A DNA stretch of 40,011 nt from an uncultured Oscillospiraceae bacterium (GCA_947629915.1 CANRFN010000043.1:1-40011); one strand, 5' to 3'. Shown: positions 24,508 to 33,693, numbered from the stretch's first letter. Made by a program: numbers and translations. Notes: generated by a model not told the origin, from the sequence alone.

Positions 24508-25236
24508 ATGGCTGAGAAAAATGTAGCTGTCATCTTTGCTGCAGGTTCGGGCGAGCGAATGGATCATACGGCAAGGCCCAAACAGTTCTTAGAACTTAGG
24601 GGCAAACCTGTGCTAGCATATGCCATAGAGCATTTCCAAAGACATCGGGAGATTGATGGAATTATTTTGGTGACCTTAAAAGGATGGATAGACTACTGTA
24701 CACAGATGGCTAAAGTCTGGCATTTTGACAAGTTAGCCGCAGTGGAGCTGGGAGGACGTACCAGCCAGGAATCCATCCACATTGGGCTAGAGACAGCGCA
24801 TAGAATTTATGGTAATGATGTAGTAGTACTCATATATGACGGTGTAAGGCCTCTGATGGATGAAGAGACAATCAGCAAATGCATACATTGTGCGCGGGAG
24901 TATGGTTCAGCCATAACGGTGGCCCCACAGGTAGAGACAATCATGATCAGCAAGGATGCAAACAGTCCATATCATATTGTAGATCGTGACAGGTGCCGCG
25001 TAGCAAGAGCGCCTCAATGCTTTTATCTTCAGGATATTCTGAAGGCGCATGAGAAAGCCATGGTCGATCGAGAAGAGTCATTTGTCGACTCTGCCAGCCT
25101 GATGGAGCACTATGGATACACGCTTCACACTGTCGATGGGCCTTTGGAGAATATCAAGATTACCACCTCTCTTGATTTCCAGGTGTTCCAGGCCATTATG
25201 GAGTGCAGAGAACAAGGAGAACTCATTGGCTTGTAG
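24508..25236 (+). CDS. IspD/TarI-family cytidylyltransferase
   Basis: A 242-aa nucleotidyltransferase with the CTP-binding FAAGSGERM (10-18) and PKQFLEL motif, and the metal-binding YDGVRPLMDEE region. IspD makes CDP-methylerythritol and TarI makes CDP-ribitol. Placement beside two CDP-glycerol-type transferases and LicD favours the TarI-like role (CDP-ribitol or another CDP-polyol) over isoprenoid synthesis. GATGAGGTGATGAA precedes the ATG, with a 143-base gap after the ABC gene. It is followed 14 bases later by the SDR gene, a pairing seen in ribitol-phosphate polymer clusters. Confidence 0.85.
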   Translation: MAEKNVAVIFAAGSGERMDHTARPKQFLELRGKPVLAYAIEHFQRHREIDGIILVTLKGWIDYCTQMAKVWHFDKLAAVELGGRTSQESIHIGLETAHRIYGNDVVVLIYDGVRPLMDEETISKCIHCAREYGSAITVAPQVETIMISKDANSPYHIVDRDRCRVARAPQCFYLQDILKAHEKAMVDREESFVDSASLMEHYGYTLHTVDGPLENIKITTSLDFQVFQAIMECREQGELIGL

Positions 25237-25250
25237 GAGGGAGCGGCAGT

Positions 25251-26258
25251 ATGAACCATGAGGGACTGATACCGTTGGAGGATCTTGAATATATTTGCGG
25301 GGTCGGCTTTGTGCCATGGGAGAAGCTACGAGGCAAAACGATTCTGATTACTGGAGCAACAGGTCTAATTGGATTTACTGTGACTGAAGCTCTGCTGTAT
25401 GCAAATGAGAAGTGGAATCTTGGATTGTCGGTTTTAGCTTTGGTAAGAAATGAAGAAGAGGCCAACCAACGTTTTGCCTGCTATAAAAGATCTGGCTTAC
25501 CGTTGCATCTTTTGATTGGTACTGTTGAGGAGGCGCCTGATCCAGAAGGACCAGTTGATTATATCATTCATGGTGCATCGCTGACTTCCAGTATGGCATT
25601 TGTTCGCCAGCCTGTTGAAACGATCAGCACTGCAGTACTGGGCACATTGCGAATGTTAGATTTGGCGAGACGAAAGAATACATCTGGATTTGTCTATCTG
25701 TCTAGCATGGAGGTGTACGGTCATCCACCTCGAGGACACAAGGTAGTGGAGGCGGATGCATGCTCTCTCCAGCCGGAAGTCGTGCGTGACAGCTATCCCA
25801 TCAGCAAGCTACAGTGTGAGAGCTTGTGCCGTGCGTATGCAGAAGAATATGGCGTCCCAGCAGTTGTTGCTCGCCTGACCCAGACGTTAGGTCCTGGCTT
25901 TCACCCGGAGGATAACCGTATATTTGCAGAACTTGGACGTTGCATCCGGGATAAGCGCTATTTCATGTTGCGAACCATAGGAGAGACGGAGCGAAGCTAT
26001 CTGTACACTGCCGATGCAGCTACTGCATTACTGACCCTTTTACTCAATGGGGAGCCTAGCCAGACTTACAACGTGGCGGATGAGGACACATACTGCTCTA
26101 TTGCGGAGATGGTCCAGCGGCTAGCGGCAGCTAATGGGATCCGCGTCCAATTTGATCTGGGAGAGAAATGTGTGTGTGGCTACCCTGAACCTTTCTATAT
26201 GGATTTGGATACCTCCCGTTTGCGTGCGTTGGGGTGGTCAGCTAGGGGCATAAAGTAG
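25251..26258 (+). CDS. NAD-dependent epimerase/dehydratase (SDR)
   Basis: A 335-aa extended SDR enzyme. The nucleotide-binding G35-A-T-G-L-I-G41 is present, S151-S152 precede the catalytic Y182-P-I-S-K186, and an ADAATALLTLLL helix and a VADEDTYCSIAEM segment follow the family plan. The substrate is unknown: it could act on a nucleotide sugar, or on the CDP-polyol precursor given its position right after the cytidylyltransferase. AGGAGG lies upstream of the ATG at 25251; the frame extends to 25203 without a ribosome site. Confidence 0.88.
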   Translation: MNHEGLIPLEDLEYICGVGFVPWEKLRGKTILITGATGLIGFTVTEALLYANEKWNLGLSVLALVRNEEEANQRFACYKRSGLPLHLLIGTVEEAPDPEGPVDYIIHGASLTSSMAFVRQPVETISTAVLGTLRMLDLARRKNTSGFVYLSSMEVYGHPPRGHKVVEADACSLQPEVVRDSYPISKLQCESLCRAYAEEYGVPAVVARLTQTLGPGFHPEDNRIFAELGRCIRDKRYFMLRTIGETERSYLYTADAATALLTLLLNGEPSQTYNVADEDTYCSIAEMVQRLAAANGIRVQFDLGEKCVCGYPEPFYMDLDTSRLRALGWSARGIK

Positions 26259-26342
26259 AGAACAGCTACATGTCATAGAACATTGTAGCTTCTCCCTGTT
26301 TGGAGTCATCTGCTCTGATAAAGTCAAGCGAAAGGAGGGAAA

Positions 26343-27530
26343 ATGACAATGTTTGATTTGCCAGCATTTGTTGCATATTGTGCGTGCTGGTTCAAATGGA
26401 TCGTTGCTTGGTGCATCAGGCACGTTCTGGAAATGCTCTTTTTCCTCCCTGTTCAGAAAAACCGGATCCTTTTCAGTGCGTATCACGGATTAGAATACTG
26501 CTGCAATCCAAGGTATATCAGTGAGTACTTGGTTGGACATTGGGGAAGCAATCTGGATATCATATGGGGCTTTGTTCATCCGGAAAACTACAAGGAGATT
26601 CCCGGGATCAAAGCGATCAAAATCAATTCTCCTGTTTGGTTATATTATGCAGCTACTTCTTCAGTTATTATTACCAATTTTAGCTGGTCGCTGATACAAC
26701 CTAAAAGAAAAGGGCAGCTACTAATAAACACATGGCATGGCGGTGGTGCCTATAAGAGGGTAGGTGGAGGTGCGCTATATAGCCAAAGTAAGTTGGAATA
26801 CCGAGAAAGACGCGACAACATACGAAAGACAGACTTGTTTCTTTCCAGTTCCCGGGCTTTTACGGAATTTGCTATCCGACAGGACTATTGCTATAGTGGG
26901 GAAGTGCTGCCCTGTGGGATGCCACGCAACGACTTGCTTTTTGATTGGAAAAAACGAGAATTGATTGCGAAGCGGGTCAAAGCTTCGTTGGGAATAACAG
27001 GCCATATCACAATTTATGCTCCTACATTCCGAGGTAAAGAATGGAAAGGATATCGTGTAGCCCCTACGTTTCCATATCAGGTGGTGCTGCATGCGCTTCA
27101 AACAAGATTTGGAAGGACAGCTGTTATTTTGACAAGAGCTCATCCGGGCGGAGAAATGACCATCAGTGCTGTAAAAGATGTTAAAGATGTAACGGCATAT
27201 CCTGACATGCAGGAGTTACTGTGTGTGGCGGATATGCTGATTACGGATTACTCCTCTTGCATGTGGGACTTTGCACTACTGGGCCGTCCGTGCCTACTTT
27301 ATGTACCTGATCTAGAAGAATATTCTTTGACGCGGGGCGTTTGTACGGCCCCGGAAGAATGGCCAGGTATTATCTGCAGGAACGTTGGAGAAATGTTGTC
27401 CGCGATTTCTACACTTGACGAGGAAGCATGCGCAGAGAAAGCTGCACAACATCTTCGCATGCTGGGTTCCTATGAAACTGGGAATGCCACTGAGCAAGTC
27501 TGTGCGCGAATTATGAAATTTGTGGTCTGA
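26343..27530 (+). CDS. CDP-glycerol/ribitol polyol-phosphotransferase, TagB/TarL-like (first copy)
   Basis: A 395-aa peripheral membrane enzyme of the CDP-glycerol glycerophosphotransferase family, which adds polyol phosphate units to lipid-linked glycans. An N-terminal hydrophobic amphipathic part (1-40) would attach it to the membrane. Key motifs are INTWHGGGAYKRVG (about 128-141, catalytic His region), YAPTFRGKEWKG, RAHPGG, and LITDYSSCMWDFALLGRPC (about 299-317). AAGGAGGG sits just before the ATG at 26343; an ATG two codons later is equally possible. Followed 13 bases on by the radical SAM gene. Confidence 0.9.
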   Translation: MTMFDLPAFVAYCACWFKWIVAWCIRHVLEMLFFLPVQKNRILFSAYHGLEYCCNPRYISEYLVGHWGSNLDIIWGFVHPENYKEIPGIKAIKINSPVWLYYAATSSVIITNFSWSLIQPKRKGQLLINTWHGGGAYKRVGGGALYSQSKLEYRERRDNIRKTDLFLSSSRAFTEFAIRQDYCYSGEVLPCGMPRNDLLFDWKKRELIAKRVKASLGITGHITIYAPTFRGKEWKGYRVAPTFPYQVVLHALQTRFGRTAVILTRAHPGGEMTISAVKDVKDVTAYPDMQELLCVADMLITDYSSCMWDFALLGRPCLLYVPDLEEYSLTRGVCTAPEEWPGIICRNVGEMLSAISTLDEEACAEKAAQHLRMLGSYETGNATEQVCARIMKFVV

Positions 27531-27543
27531 GGGGTGGTTACAG

Positions 27544-28431
27544 ATGAAATTGATCGCAAGATTCAAGCAGACTAGATTTGCTACGTTACTCAAGAAGACG
27601 TTCTTCTATGAGCTTTACAAAAAGGACCAGTATAGACGCAAAAGACTTTATAGAGCTATACGCCTGTCAGGCAAAAAGTCTCTGGCAGAAGGTATTATAA
27701 TAGATAAAGTTGATGTAGTAATTACTACAAAATGCAACCTGTTATGCGATGGATGCAGTCACCTTATGCCATATTATATAAAGCCAAACCATCTGGATAA
27801 AGATCGAGTGATTGCTTCTATGCGGAAACTGGCTGAGGCGGCCGATTGGTTCGATCACTTCAACATATTGGGTGGTGAACCCTTCCTCAACCCAGATTTG
27901 AAGAATATCATGGAAGCAATACCTGACAAGAAGAGCAGATTGGTTCAGGTTCTGACTAATGCCACGATCATCCCGAAAGACCCAGAGTTGTTTGATGTGA
28001 TGCGGCGCAAAGGGGTGCACGTGGTTATTACACCCTATCCAAGCAATGAAAAGACACGGGAGCCGCTTATTGCTGTGCTCGAAAGAGAACATGTGGCATG
28101 GAACTATTATGAACGTCAATGGACAGACTATGGAGAACCGCGAGACTATCGGAAAAGCCCTAGTGAGTTGAGACATCAGTTTGCCCACTGTAATGAAATC
28201 TGCAGGAATTTACTTGACGGTAAATTATATTACTGTTTTCGTTGTGCACACATTTCCGATTTGGGATATTGCCAGCATCGGAAAGGCGAGGCAGTCGACC
28301 TATTAAATAACACTACCGCTCAGAATCGGAAGCAGCTTCACCGTCTGATGTGGCGGCATAAGCCACTTGCGGCTTGCCAGTACTGTTTGATGGGCACAGA
28401 TCAAAATGTATGTATCCAGCGTGGAAAATGA
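27544..28431 (+). CDS. Radical SAM protein with SPASM-like C-terminal cysteines
   Basis: A 295-aa radical SAM enzyme. C64-x3-C68-x2-C71 (TTKCNLLCDGCSH) binds the SAM-cleaving [4Fe-4S] cluster, and ILGGEPFLNPDL (108-119) is the GGE SAM-binding motif. The C-terminus holds eight cysteines (216, 220, 231, 234, 243, 278, 281, 290), consistent with one or two auxiliary Fe-S clusters as in SPASM proteins. SPASM enzymes mostly modify peptides, but related ones act on sugars (for example the dehydrogenation by BtrN on an aminocyclitol). No peptide precursor is visible nearby. Its place between two polyol-phosphotransferases suggests it modifies a glycan or polyol unit (inference). Start at 27544 with a GAGGGGTGG site; an ATG eight codons upstream overlaps the previous gene. 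Confidence 0.85.
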   Translation: MKLIARFKQTRFATLLKKTFFYELYKKDQYRRKRLYRAIRLSGKKSLAEGIIIDKVDVVITTKCNLLCDGCSHLMPYYIKPNHLDKDRVIASMRKLAEAADWFDHFNILGGEPFLNPDLKNIMEAIPDKKSRLVQVLTNATIIPKDPELFDVMRRKGVHVVITPYPSNEKTREPLIAVLEREHVAWNYYERQWTDYGEPRDYRKSPSELRHQFAHCNEICRNLLDGKLYYCFRCAHISDLGYCQHRKGEAVDLLNNTTAQNRKQLHRLMWRHKPLAACQYCLMGTDQNVCIQRGK

Positions 28432-28463
28432 CTTCTTGGAGCGGAATATGTGAGGTTGCCACG

Positions 28464-29708
28464 ATGATAAAAAGATGGAGAGATTATTTGCCGCCTCTGC
28501 TTCATGATGCTCTATATCAGGTTAAGGCATTCTTTTGCAGAGCTCTTTTTCCAATACCATGTGCTATTTTTGCACATTTTCCGATCCAGAGAGGCAAGAT
28601 CATATTTGAAAACTACAAGGGGAATGGTTATGGTTGTAACCCGAAGTATGTAGCACAGAAGCTGATCGAACGGGGAACTGCGGACCAATACGATTTAGTA
28701 TGGCTTGTTTCCCGGAAGAACTTAAACTACTGTGATCTCCCACCACAGATCAGGGTAGTTCTATACGGTTCTCTCAAATCGCTTTATGAATATGCTACGG
28801 CACAAGTTTGGGTCAGTAATTATCACAAGGTCTTCTTTGTGAGACGCGGTCTGCGCAAACATAAGAATCAGTATTTTATCCAGATGTGGCATGGCTCTTT
28901 AGGTATTAAAAAGATAGATATTGATGTTCCCATTCTCAAGCAGGACAAAAAGTGGCTTCGGGCTGCAGTAATCAGCTCCGAAATGACCGATTTTTGGATT
29001 TCTAATAGTAGCTTTGAGACAAATGTATATAAGTCTGCCTTTTGGAATGTTAAGGATGCATCTGTGAGGCTTTATGGACATCCTCGTAACGATATATTCT
29101 TTAACGTAGAGGAGATGCATAGAGCACGTCAAAAGGTGGCTGCCGCCTATGGTGTGGAAGGTAAAAAGCTCCTACTCTACGCACCTACATTCCGTGAAGA
29201 TTATAGGATCGACTGCTATGAAATTGACTTTTTTGAGCTCAATGAGCATTTGAAACGCCGTTTTGGAGGTGAGTGGGTGCTCCTTGTGCGCCTACATCCC
29301 AGAATTCATGATAAAGCGAATGAAACTATACTGCCTGGCACAGGCATTATTGATGCCTCCCGATACCCAGATATACAGGAATTGCTTGCTGCAGCAGACT
29401 GCCTCATTACCGATTATTCCAGTTGTGCTTTTGACTTTATGCTAATTAAAAGGCCAGTTTTCCTGTTTGCAACTGACATACAGCAATATGAATTTGAGAG
29501 GGGTTTTTACTACCCCCTAGAGTCCACGCCGTTTCCACTGGCGCATGACAATGCTGAGTTGATGAAAAACATTGACGACTTTCAAGAGGATGCCTATTCG
29601 ACAGGAATTGAAGTATTTTTGAGAGAAAAGGGGTGCATCGAAGACGGTCATGCCAGCGAGCGTGTGGCGAATCTGATCATGTCCTTGGTGCAGGCTGGTA
29701 CCGTGTAG
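28464..29708 (+). CDS. CDP-glycerol/ribitol polyol-phosphotransferase, TagB/TarL-like (second copy)
   Basis: A 414-aa second member of the family, only distantly similar to the copy at 26343. Motifs are FENYKGNGYGCNPKYVAQKL, IQMWHGSLGIKKIDID (about 138-153), LYGHPRNDIF, LLYAPTFREDY, VRLHPRIHD and LITDYSSCAFDFMLIKRP (about 314-331). The N-terminus (about 10-40) is hydrophobic. Start uncertain: 28464 has GAGG 10 bases upstream. An ATG at 28428 overlaps the radical SAM stop as ATGA, the classic coupling arrangement, and adds 12 residues. Two different transferases in one cluster fit primer and polymerase roles, as in TagB/TagF or TarF/TarL. Confidence 0.88.
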   Translation: MIKRWRDYLPPLLHDALYQVKAFFCRALFPIPCAIFAHFPIQRGKIIFENYKGNGYGCNPKYVAQKLIERGTADQYDLVWLVSRKNLNYCDLPPQIRVVLYGSLKSLYEYATAQVWVSNYHKVFFVRRGLRKHKNQYFIQMWHGSLGIKKIDIDVPILKQDKKWLRAAVISSEMTDFWISNSSFETNVYKSAFWNVKDASVRLYGHPRNDIFFNVEEMHRARQKVAAAYGVEGKKLLLYAPTFREDYRIDCYEIDFFELNEHLKRRFGGEWVLLVRLHPRIHDKANETILPGTGIIDASRYPDIQELLAAADCLITDYSSCAFDFMLIKRPVFLFATDIQQYEFERGFYYPLESTPFPLAHDNAELMKNIDDFQEDAYSTGIEVFLREKGCIEDGHASERVANLIMSLVQAGTV

Positions 29709-29914
29709 ATGCGATTTGACACTGATCTGTGAAATAGCTGCCTTATCTATTATATAACTGGGTCTCGGATGCAACAAAATGATTAGTGGTGTTGTAAAGT
29801 GCAGGCAGGACAAAATATACTTCAGAGGATGATAGATAACTTGATTGCGAAATGCATAAAACGAGCACGAAATATTAATATACTTCATAATTAAACTCGA
29901 ACAGTTCTGGGATT

Positions 29915-29923
29915 TGATATAAT
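29915..29923 (+). promoter_or_regulatory. Extended -10 promoter candidate before the pyruvyltransferase gene
   Basis: TGATATAAT (29915-29923) is a perfect extended -10 element with no -35 match at the right distance. The predicted start near 29930 falls inside the ribosome site of the gene (GGAG at 29924-29927), which would leave a nearly leaderless message. It may therefore be a chance match in AT-rich sequence. Confidence 0.35.
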
Positions 29924-29935
29924 GGAGTGAAGAAT

Positions 29936-31246
29936 GTGAGAATAGGACTCATTTCATATAGTACTCATTCAGTTGATTTAAATTTTGCGAGCCCATTACA
30001 TCTTTATGCATTCCAAGAGTATCTGCGATCACAAGGAATTGAATCCACTGTAATTGACTATATTCCTCTGGAATGCAAACCGCATGACATATACCATCCC
30101 TTATTCGAATATACATTGAACCCAAAAAAGAAGAATAGGGAAGATGGTTTGCAGAGGTGGACAAAGCTGTTTTATGAAAGGGAAAAACGGTTTCAGCGTA
30201 TTCAAGAGTTTGCTGCCCGGTATTATAATAAAACGACGGACAGCTATACTCTAGAAACACTTCCTGAAATTGCGCAAGACTTCGACTGTTTAATTTGTGT
30301 ATCAGATGTCATTTGGAAGTATTATCCTAACCTTGGATTCGACAAAGGTTTTTTACTCGCGATCGATGCCTTCATAGGGAAAAAGAAAATATCCTATGCT
30401 GCTGGACGTGGTGGATCAAAATACACATTACAACAGGAAAAAGAATTTTATAGATATATTAGCGATTTTGATGTAATCTCAATACGCGAAAATAGCTTTA
30501 GGGTTGCGATTGAAAAAAGAACAAAGTTGAATGTTCCACGGGTATTGGATCCCGTTTTCTTGCATTCAAAAGAGTTCTATGAAAACATTGCAATTTTTCC
30601 ACAACAAGAGGGCTATTTACTTTTGTATATTGTTTTTGATAAATCTATAGACTTAGAAAAGAAGGCCATTCAATTTGCTATTAGTCACAATCTAAAAATT
30701 ATCGACCTGAGCGAATTCGCCGAGACAGAAGAATTGTTTAAAAATGTGGAATATGAGCGCATATATGATATAGGAGTAGAAGATTGGCTTGGGTATTTGC
30801 TCAATGCAAACTGCGTTTTTACAAATTCTTTCCATGGTTGCTGCTTCTCTATTATATTTCATAAACAATTCTTTGTAGGAGAGCGTCCCAGCGACAAGGT
30901 AGACCAGGTATTAGACATGTTTGATCTATCAAGCAGGAATATCAAAAATATGACGGATAGCGAAATTGCACAGATGCCAACAGTTTCTTTTTCCGGTTCT
31001 GATGCTCTCCTGGACAAGTTCAAAACAGAATCGACATGTTATATCCTAAATGCAATTCGCAATCTAGAACAGAGACCTCATCAGCCGATACTACCTCAAA
31101 TTGATAACATTCTTTGTGACATTGATGTAGAATTAGCAGAAATTGAAAAGAAAAAACGAAAAGCAACATTGACACAAAGAATAAGAATATATGTAAAAAG
31201 AAGAGCGAGGCATTTACTGCGAAGGATTGATACTTTTTTGCAATGA
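29936..31246 (+). CDS. Polysaccharide pyruvyltransferase family protein
   Basis: A 436-aa enzyme of the WcaK/CsaB family, which adds ketal-linked pyruvate from phosphoenolpyruvate to glycans. It begins MRIGLISYSTHS, has the ICVSDVIWK region (about 116-124) and YAAGRGGSKYTL, and carries the FTNSFHGCCFSIIFHKQFFV motif typical of the family. CsaB-type pyruvylation creates the ligand of SLH domains, so this enzyme could connect the polymer with the SLH protein at 7111 (inference). GTG start at 29936 with GGAG 8 bases upstream; an in-frame GTG at 29927 would add three residues. The C-terminal 60 residues are Lys/Arg rich. It follows a 227-base gap, so may be transcribed separately. Confidence 0.85.
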   Translation: MRIGLISYSTHSVDLNFASPLHLYAFQEYLRSQGIESTVIDYIPLECKPHDIYHPLFEYTLNPKKKNREDGLQRWTKLFYEREKRFQRIQEFAARYYNKTTDSYTLETLPEIAQDFDCLICVSDVIWKYYPNLGFDKGFLLAIDAFIGKKKISYAAGRGGSKYTLQQEKEFYRYISDFDVISIRENSFRVAIEKRTKLNVPRVLDPVFLHSKEFYENIAIFPQQEGYLLLYIVFDKSIDLEKKAIQFAISHNLKIIDLSEFAETEELFKNVEYERIYDIGVEDWLGYLLNANCVFTNSFHGCCFSIIFHKQFFVGERPSDKVDQVLDMFDLSSRNIKNMTDSEIAQMPTVSFSGSDALLDKFKTESTCYILNAIRNLEQRPHQPILPQIDNILCDIDVELAEIEKKKRKATLTQRIRIYVKRRARHLLRRIDTFLQ

Positions 31247-31481
31247 TATATCTCTTTAACAAAGCTGTAAAGTAAGAAGACTAGAGCAGCATGTCATTAA
31301 AGGGTGAAAAAATATAATATTATATAATCTAGTGTTGTGGCATCCATTAGCTTGAATGGTGCAGTCGGTAGGGAAGAGAACAAAACTTGCTGGATGCAGT
31401 GAGAGATAGCAAGACAGCCGGTGCACAACGCAATGTCCTGCACCCACTGGGGTTAAGACTTCTATCACATCAGCCTCCGCT

Positions 31482-32054
31482 TCAGCACTCGGTGTTCACA
31501 GCGTAGCGGACGGCGGTCTGCTTGTCGATGGGCTTCTTTTCATACAGGTTCAGGATGGACTGATCCATTGAGATCATGCCCTCGGCGCTGCTGGCGTTGA
31601 TGGCGTTATGGATCTGCTGACTCTTGCGGATACAAATAAAACTCTTGATGGTAGAGCGCATATGTATGGTCACATGGTTGGGCACTATGTTGCCGTGTAT
31701 CCCTGGGAAGAGTTTCTGGGAGATCATGGTATGGAGCACAGAGCTCAGCTGGATCCAGAACTGGTCCTGCTTGCCCGATGGGAAGGAGGCTAAAATACGG
31801 TCTATGGTATTAACGGCGCCGTTGATGTGTAGGGGGGCCAGGATCAGGCGGCCAGACTCTGCGGCTATCATGGCGGTGCTGCTGGTCTCGGCATCGCGTA
31901 TCTCGCCCAGCAGGATCATATCCGGCGCATAATGTAGGCAGGCCCTCGGTGCAGTGAGGTAGTTGCCGGTGTCGATAGCGATTTCTCGCGGGCTGGTGAT
32001 GCATTTGATGTCCCGGCGGAGATACACGACGGGGTCCACCAAGGTGATGATGTG
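31482..32054 (-). pseudogene. Remnant of a PilT/GspE-type secretion ATPase (C-terminal half)
   Basis: On the minus strand about 190 codons read as the C-terminal half of a PilT-like ATPase. HIITLVDPVVYL matches the ITLEDP box, then come DMILLGEIRDAETSSTAMIAAESGRL, a TLHT-like PLHINGAVNTIDRILASFP, and ISQKLFPG. The typical PilT tail follows (HNAINASSAEGMISMDQSI, then AVNTEC). The N-terminal half with the Walker A motif is missing. The frame continues upstream (32055-32135) only into antisense of the neighbouring ABC remnant. Several conserved residues are altered, for example LVDP for LEDP. It is a headless, presumably inactive gene fragment; no other pilus genes are nearby. Confidence 0.75.
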
Positions 32055-33398
32055 GCAGCTTCTGGTGTGGTTGCTCTCGTTTATCCGCCATACAACGGCA
32101 GAGATCCAGAATATGCTAGGGCAGACATGTTTCAACTGCCGTCCGGACTGAATGCCTGTATGCAGAAGATCATGGAAATCTTTGCTGTGTTGGGAATGGG
32201 GATTTGCCTACTGCTGCTCAACCGGTTCATGACGATGTTCGCGCTGGTGAGCATTGTGATTCTGCTGATTATAACCCGTGTGATGTTGAGCCGTCCGATC
32301 CGCAGCGCTTAAGAACGCCAGCGTAACGCCAGCAGAAACCTATGGAAATGGCAGCATTACACGGCAGAGGGGATCAATGGCATCAAGACAAACCGGCAAG
32401 AAGCTTTTTGAGCTTGCCTCCGCTGATGTTGCGTTTGCACGCTCAGACTATCTGAAGTAGTTCTGGACCAAGCTCCCATCATTGTGCATTGAGCCCGTCA
32501 TGGTGCTCTCAGTGCTACTGTATCTTCTTTTTCTCATTGGGAAGGAGAGCAGCTGACGGATTGATTGCCTGGGCTTACTGCCTTAGCATGGACCGCGATA
32601 CTCCTCTTTCCGGCATGCAGTCGGATTAATGCCAGCCTAACTCAGATTGGATATGCGAAGCCTTCAGTGGGGCAATTTGACTTGCCATGGAAGAAACGAC
32701 AGACCAGCCCGCAGAGAAATCCGACAAACAGATTGAGGTTTCCATCAGTAAAGACATCGTACTTCGAAATGTTTCCTACGCCTATGAAGGCAGGACAGAT
32801 CCGGTACTGAAAGACGTGAATATGGAGATACCAGCGGGTACATCAGTCGGGATCATGGGGGCTTCTGGTGAAGGGAAGACAACTCTTTTGGACATCTTGC
32901 TTGGTCTGCTTACCCCAGATGCAGGATGCGTGGAAGTCGATGGAGTCCCAGTGAGGCAGTGCAGTGAGAGCTTTCTGAATAGGACGGCATATGTACCACA
33001 AACCATTTTCTTGCTGGATGATACGATCCGCAACAATGTTGCTATGGGTCATTCGGCTGAACAAGTCCACGATGCTGATGTGTGGAACGCATTGGAGAAA
33101 GCTGCTCTTTCCAATAAAGTTCGGTCGCTTCCTGAGGGTTTAGATACACAGATAGGGGAACGGGGAATACGCTTATCTGGTGGGGAAAGGTAGAGACTGG
33201 GTTTGGCCTGTGCCATGTACCGAAATCCGTTGCTAATCGTCTTTGACGAGGCGACATCGGCGCTGGATTTGAAAACCGAGGCTGCTCTGTTTAAAAGGAC
33301 AGAAGACGCTCGTTATTGTCTCTCATAGAATGTCTGCTGTTCACGGCTGTGACAGGATTTATCGTGTGGAGAACGGAAGCATCGTTCGCGAGAGATGA
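32055..33398 (+). pseudogene. Decayed ABC exporter, paralogue of the gene at 22637
   Basis: The transmembrane part is recognisable from LNACMQKIMEIFAVLGMGI and LLLLNRFMTMFALV, matching LNSFLQATSEG and YINRVMTMFVLV of the intact exporter. Translation then breaks at a TAA (near 32310). The following part (GINGIKT, then SRINASLTQIGYAKPSV) is scattered over frames with further stops. The ATPase domain is intact from 32687 (YAYEGRTDPVLKDV, Walker A GASGEGKT, IFLLDDTIRNNVAMG, LSGGER). A CAG-to-TAG-type nonsense codon at 33191-33193 interrupts it right after SGGER. LIVFDEATSALD and, after a frameshift, VIVSHRMSAVHGCDRIYRVENG follow, up to TGA at 33396-33398. The N-terminal third is missing. Identity with the intact copy is moderate, so this is an old paralogue, not a fresh duplicate. 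Confidence 0.85.
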
Positions 33399-33481
33399 GG
33401 TCAGCGAACGTGCAGCGATAATGCATTACATACTAACCCTGAATCACTTGTACAACAACAAGAATAATTGAACAGATGATA

Positions 33482-33513
33482 AAACGCCCTGATGCATATG
33501 CATCAGGGCGTTT
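33482..33513. terminator. 32-base perfect palindrome, possible bidirectional terminator
   Basis: AAACGCCCTGATGCAT (33482-33497) is immediately followed by its exact reverse complement (33498-33513). A-run on the left and TTTGTGT on the right would let it end transcripts from either side. It stands downstream of the ABC pseudogene. Confidence 0.6.
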
Positions 33514-33662
33514 GTGTCGCTAAAAACTACTGTAGAAATGATATTACAATTCACTTGTAAATGCTGACAAGTGAGTGACAATGAAAATTCTGGTATATGT
33601 TTAAAACCTATATCAAAAGCAAAGCAGGTGAATACAGGAAGCAAAGGCAAATAATGGCAGGC

Positions 33663-33693
33663 TGTCATAGAGTATAAAACTCTCTGACGGACA
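33663..33693. repeat. Imperfect palindromic site, left copy
   Basis: Arms TGTCATAGAGT and ACTCTCTGACGGACA around ATAAA. It shares TGTCATAGAGT and, inverted, GAGTTTTATACTC with the site at 34102-34127. The form resembles recombinase core sites or element ends. Confidence 0.4.

Noticed and set aside
31330..31480. Possible tRNA or structured RNA near GGTGCAGTCGGTAGGG
   Set aside because: No cloverleaf or T-loop consensus could be drawn; it does not fold into a tRNA by eye. No tRNA or rRNA gene was seen anywhere in the window.
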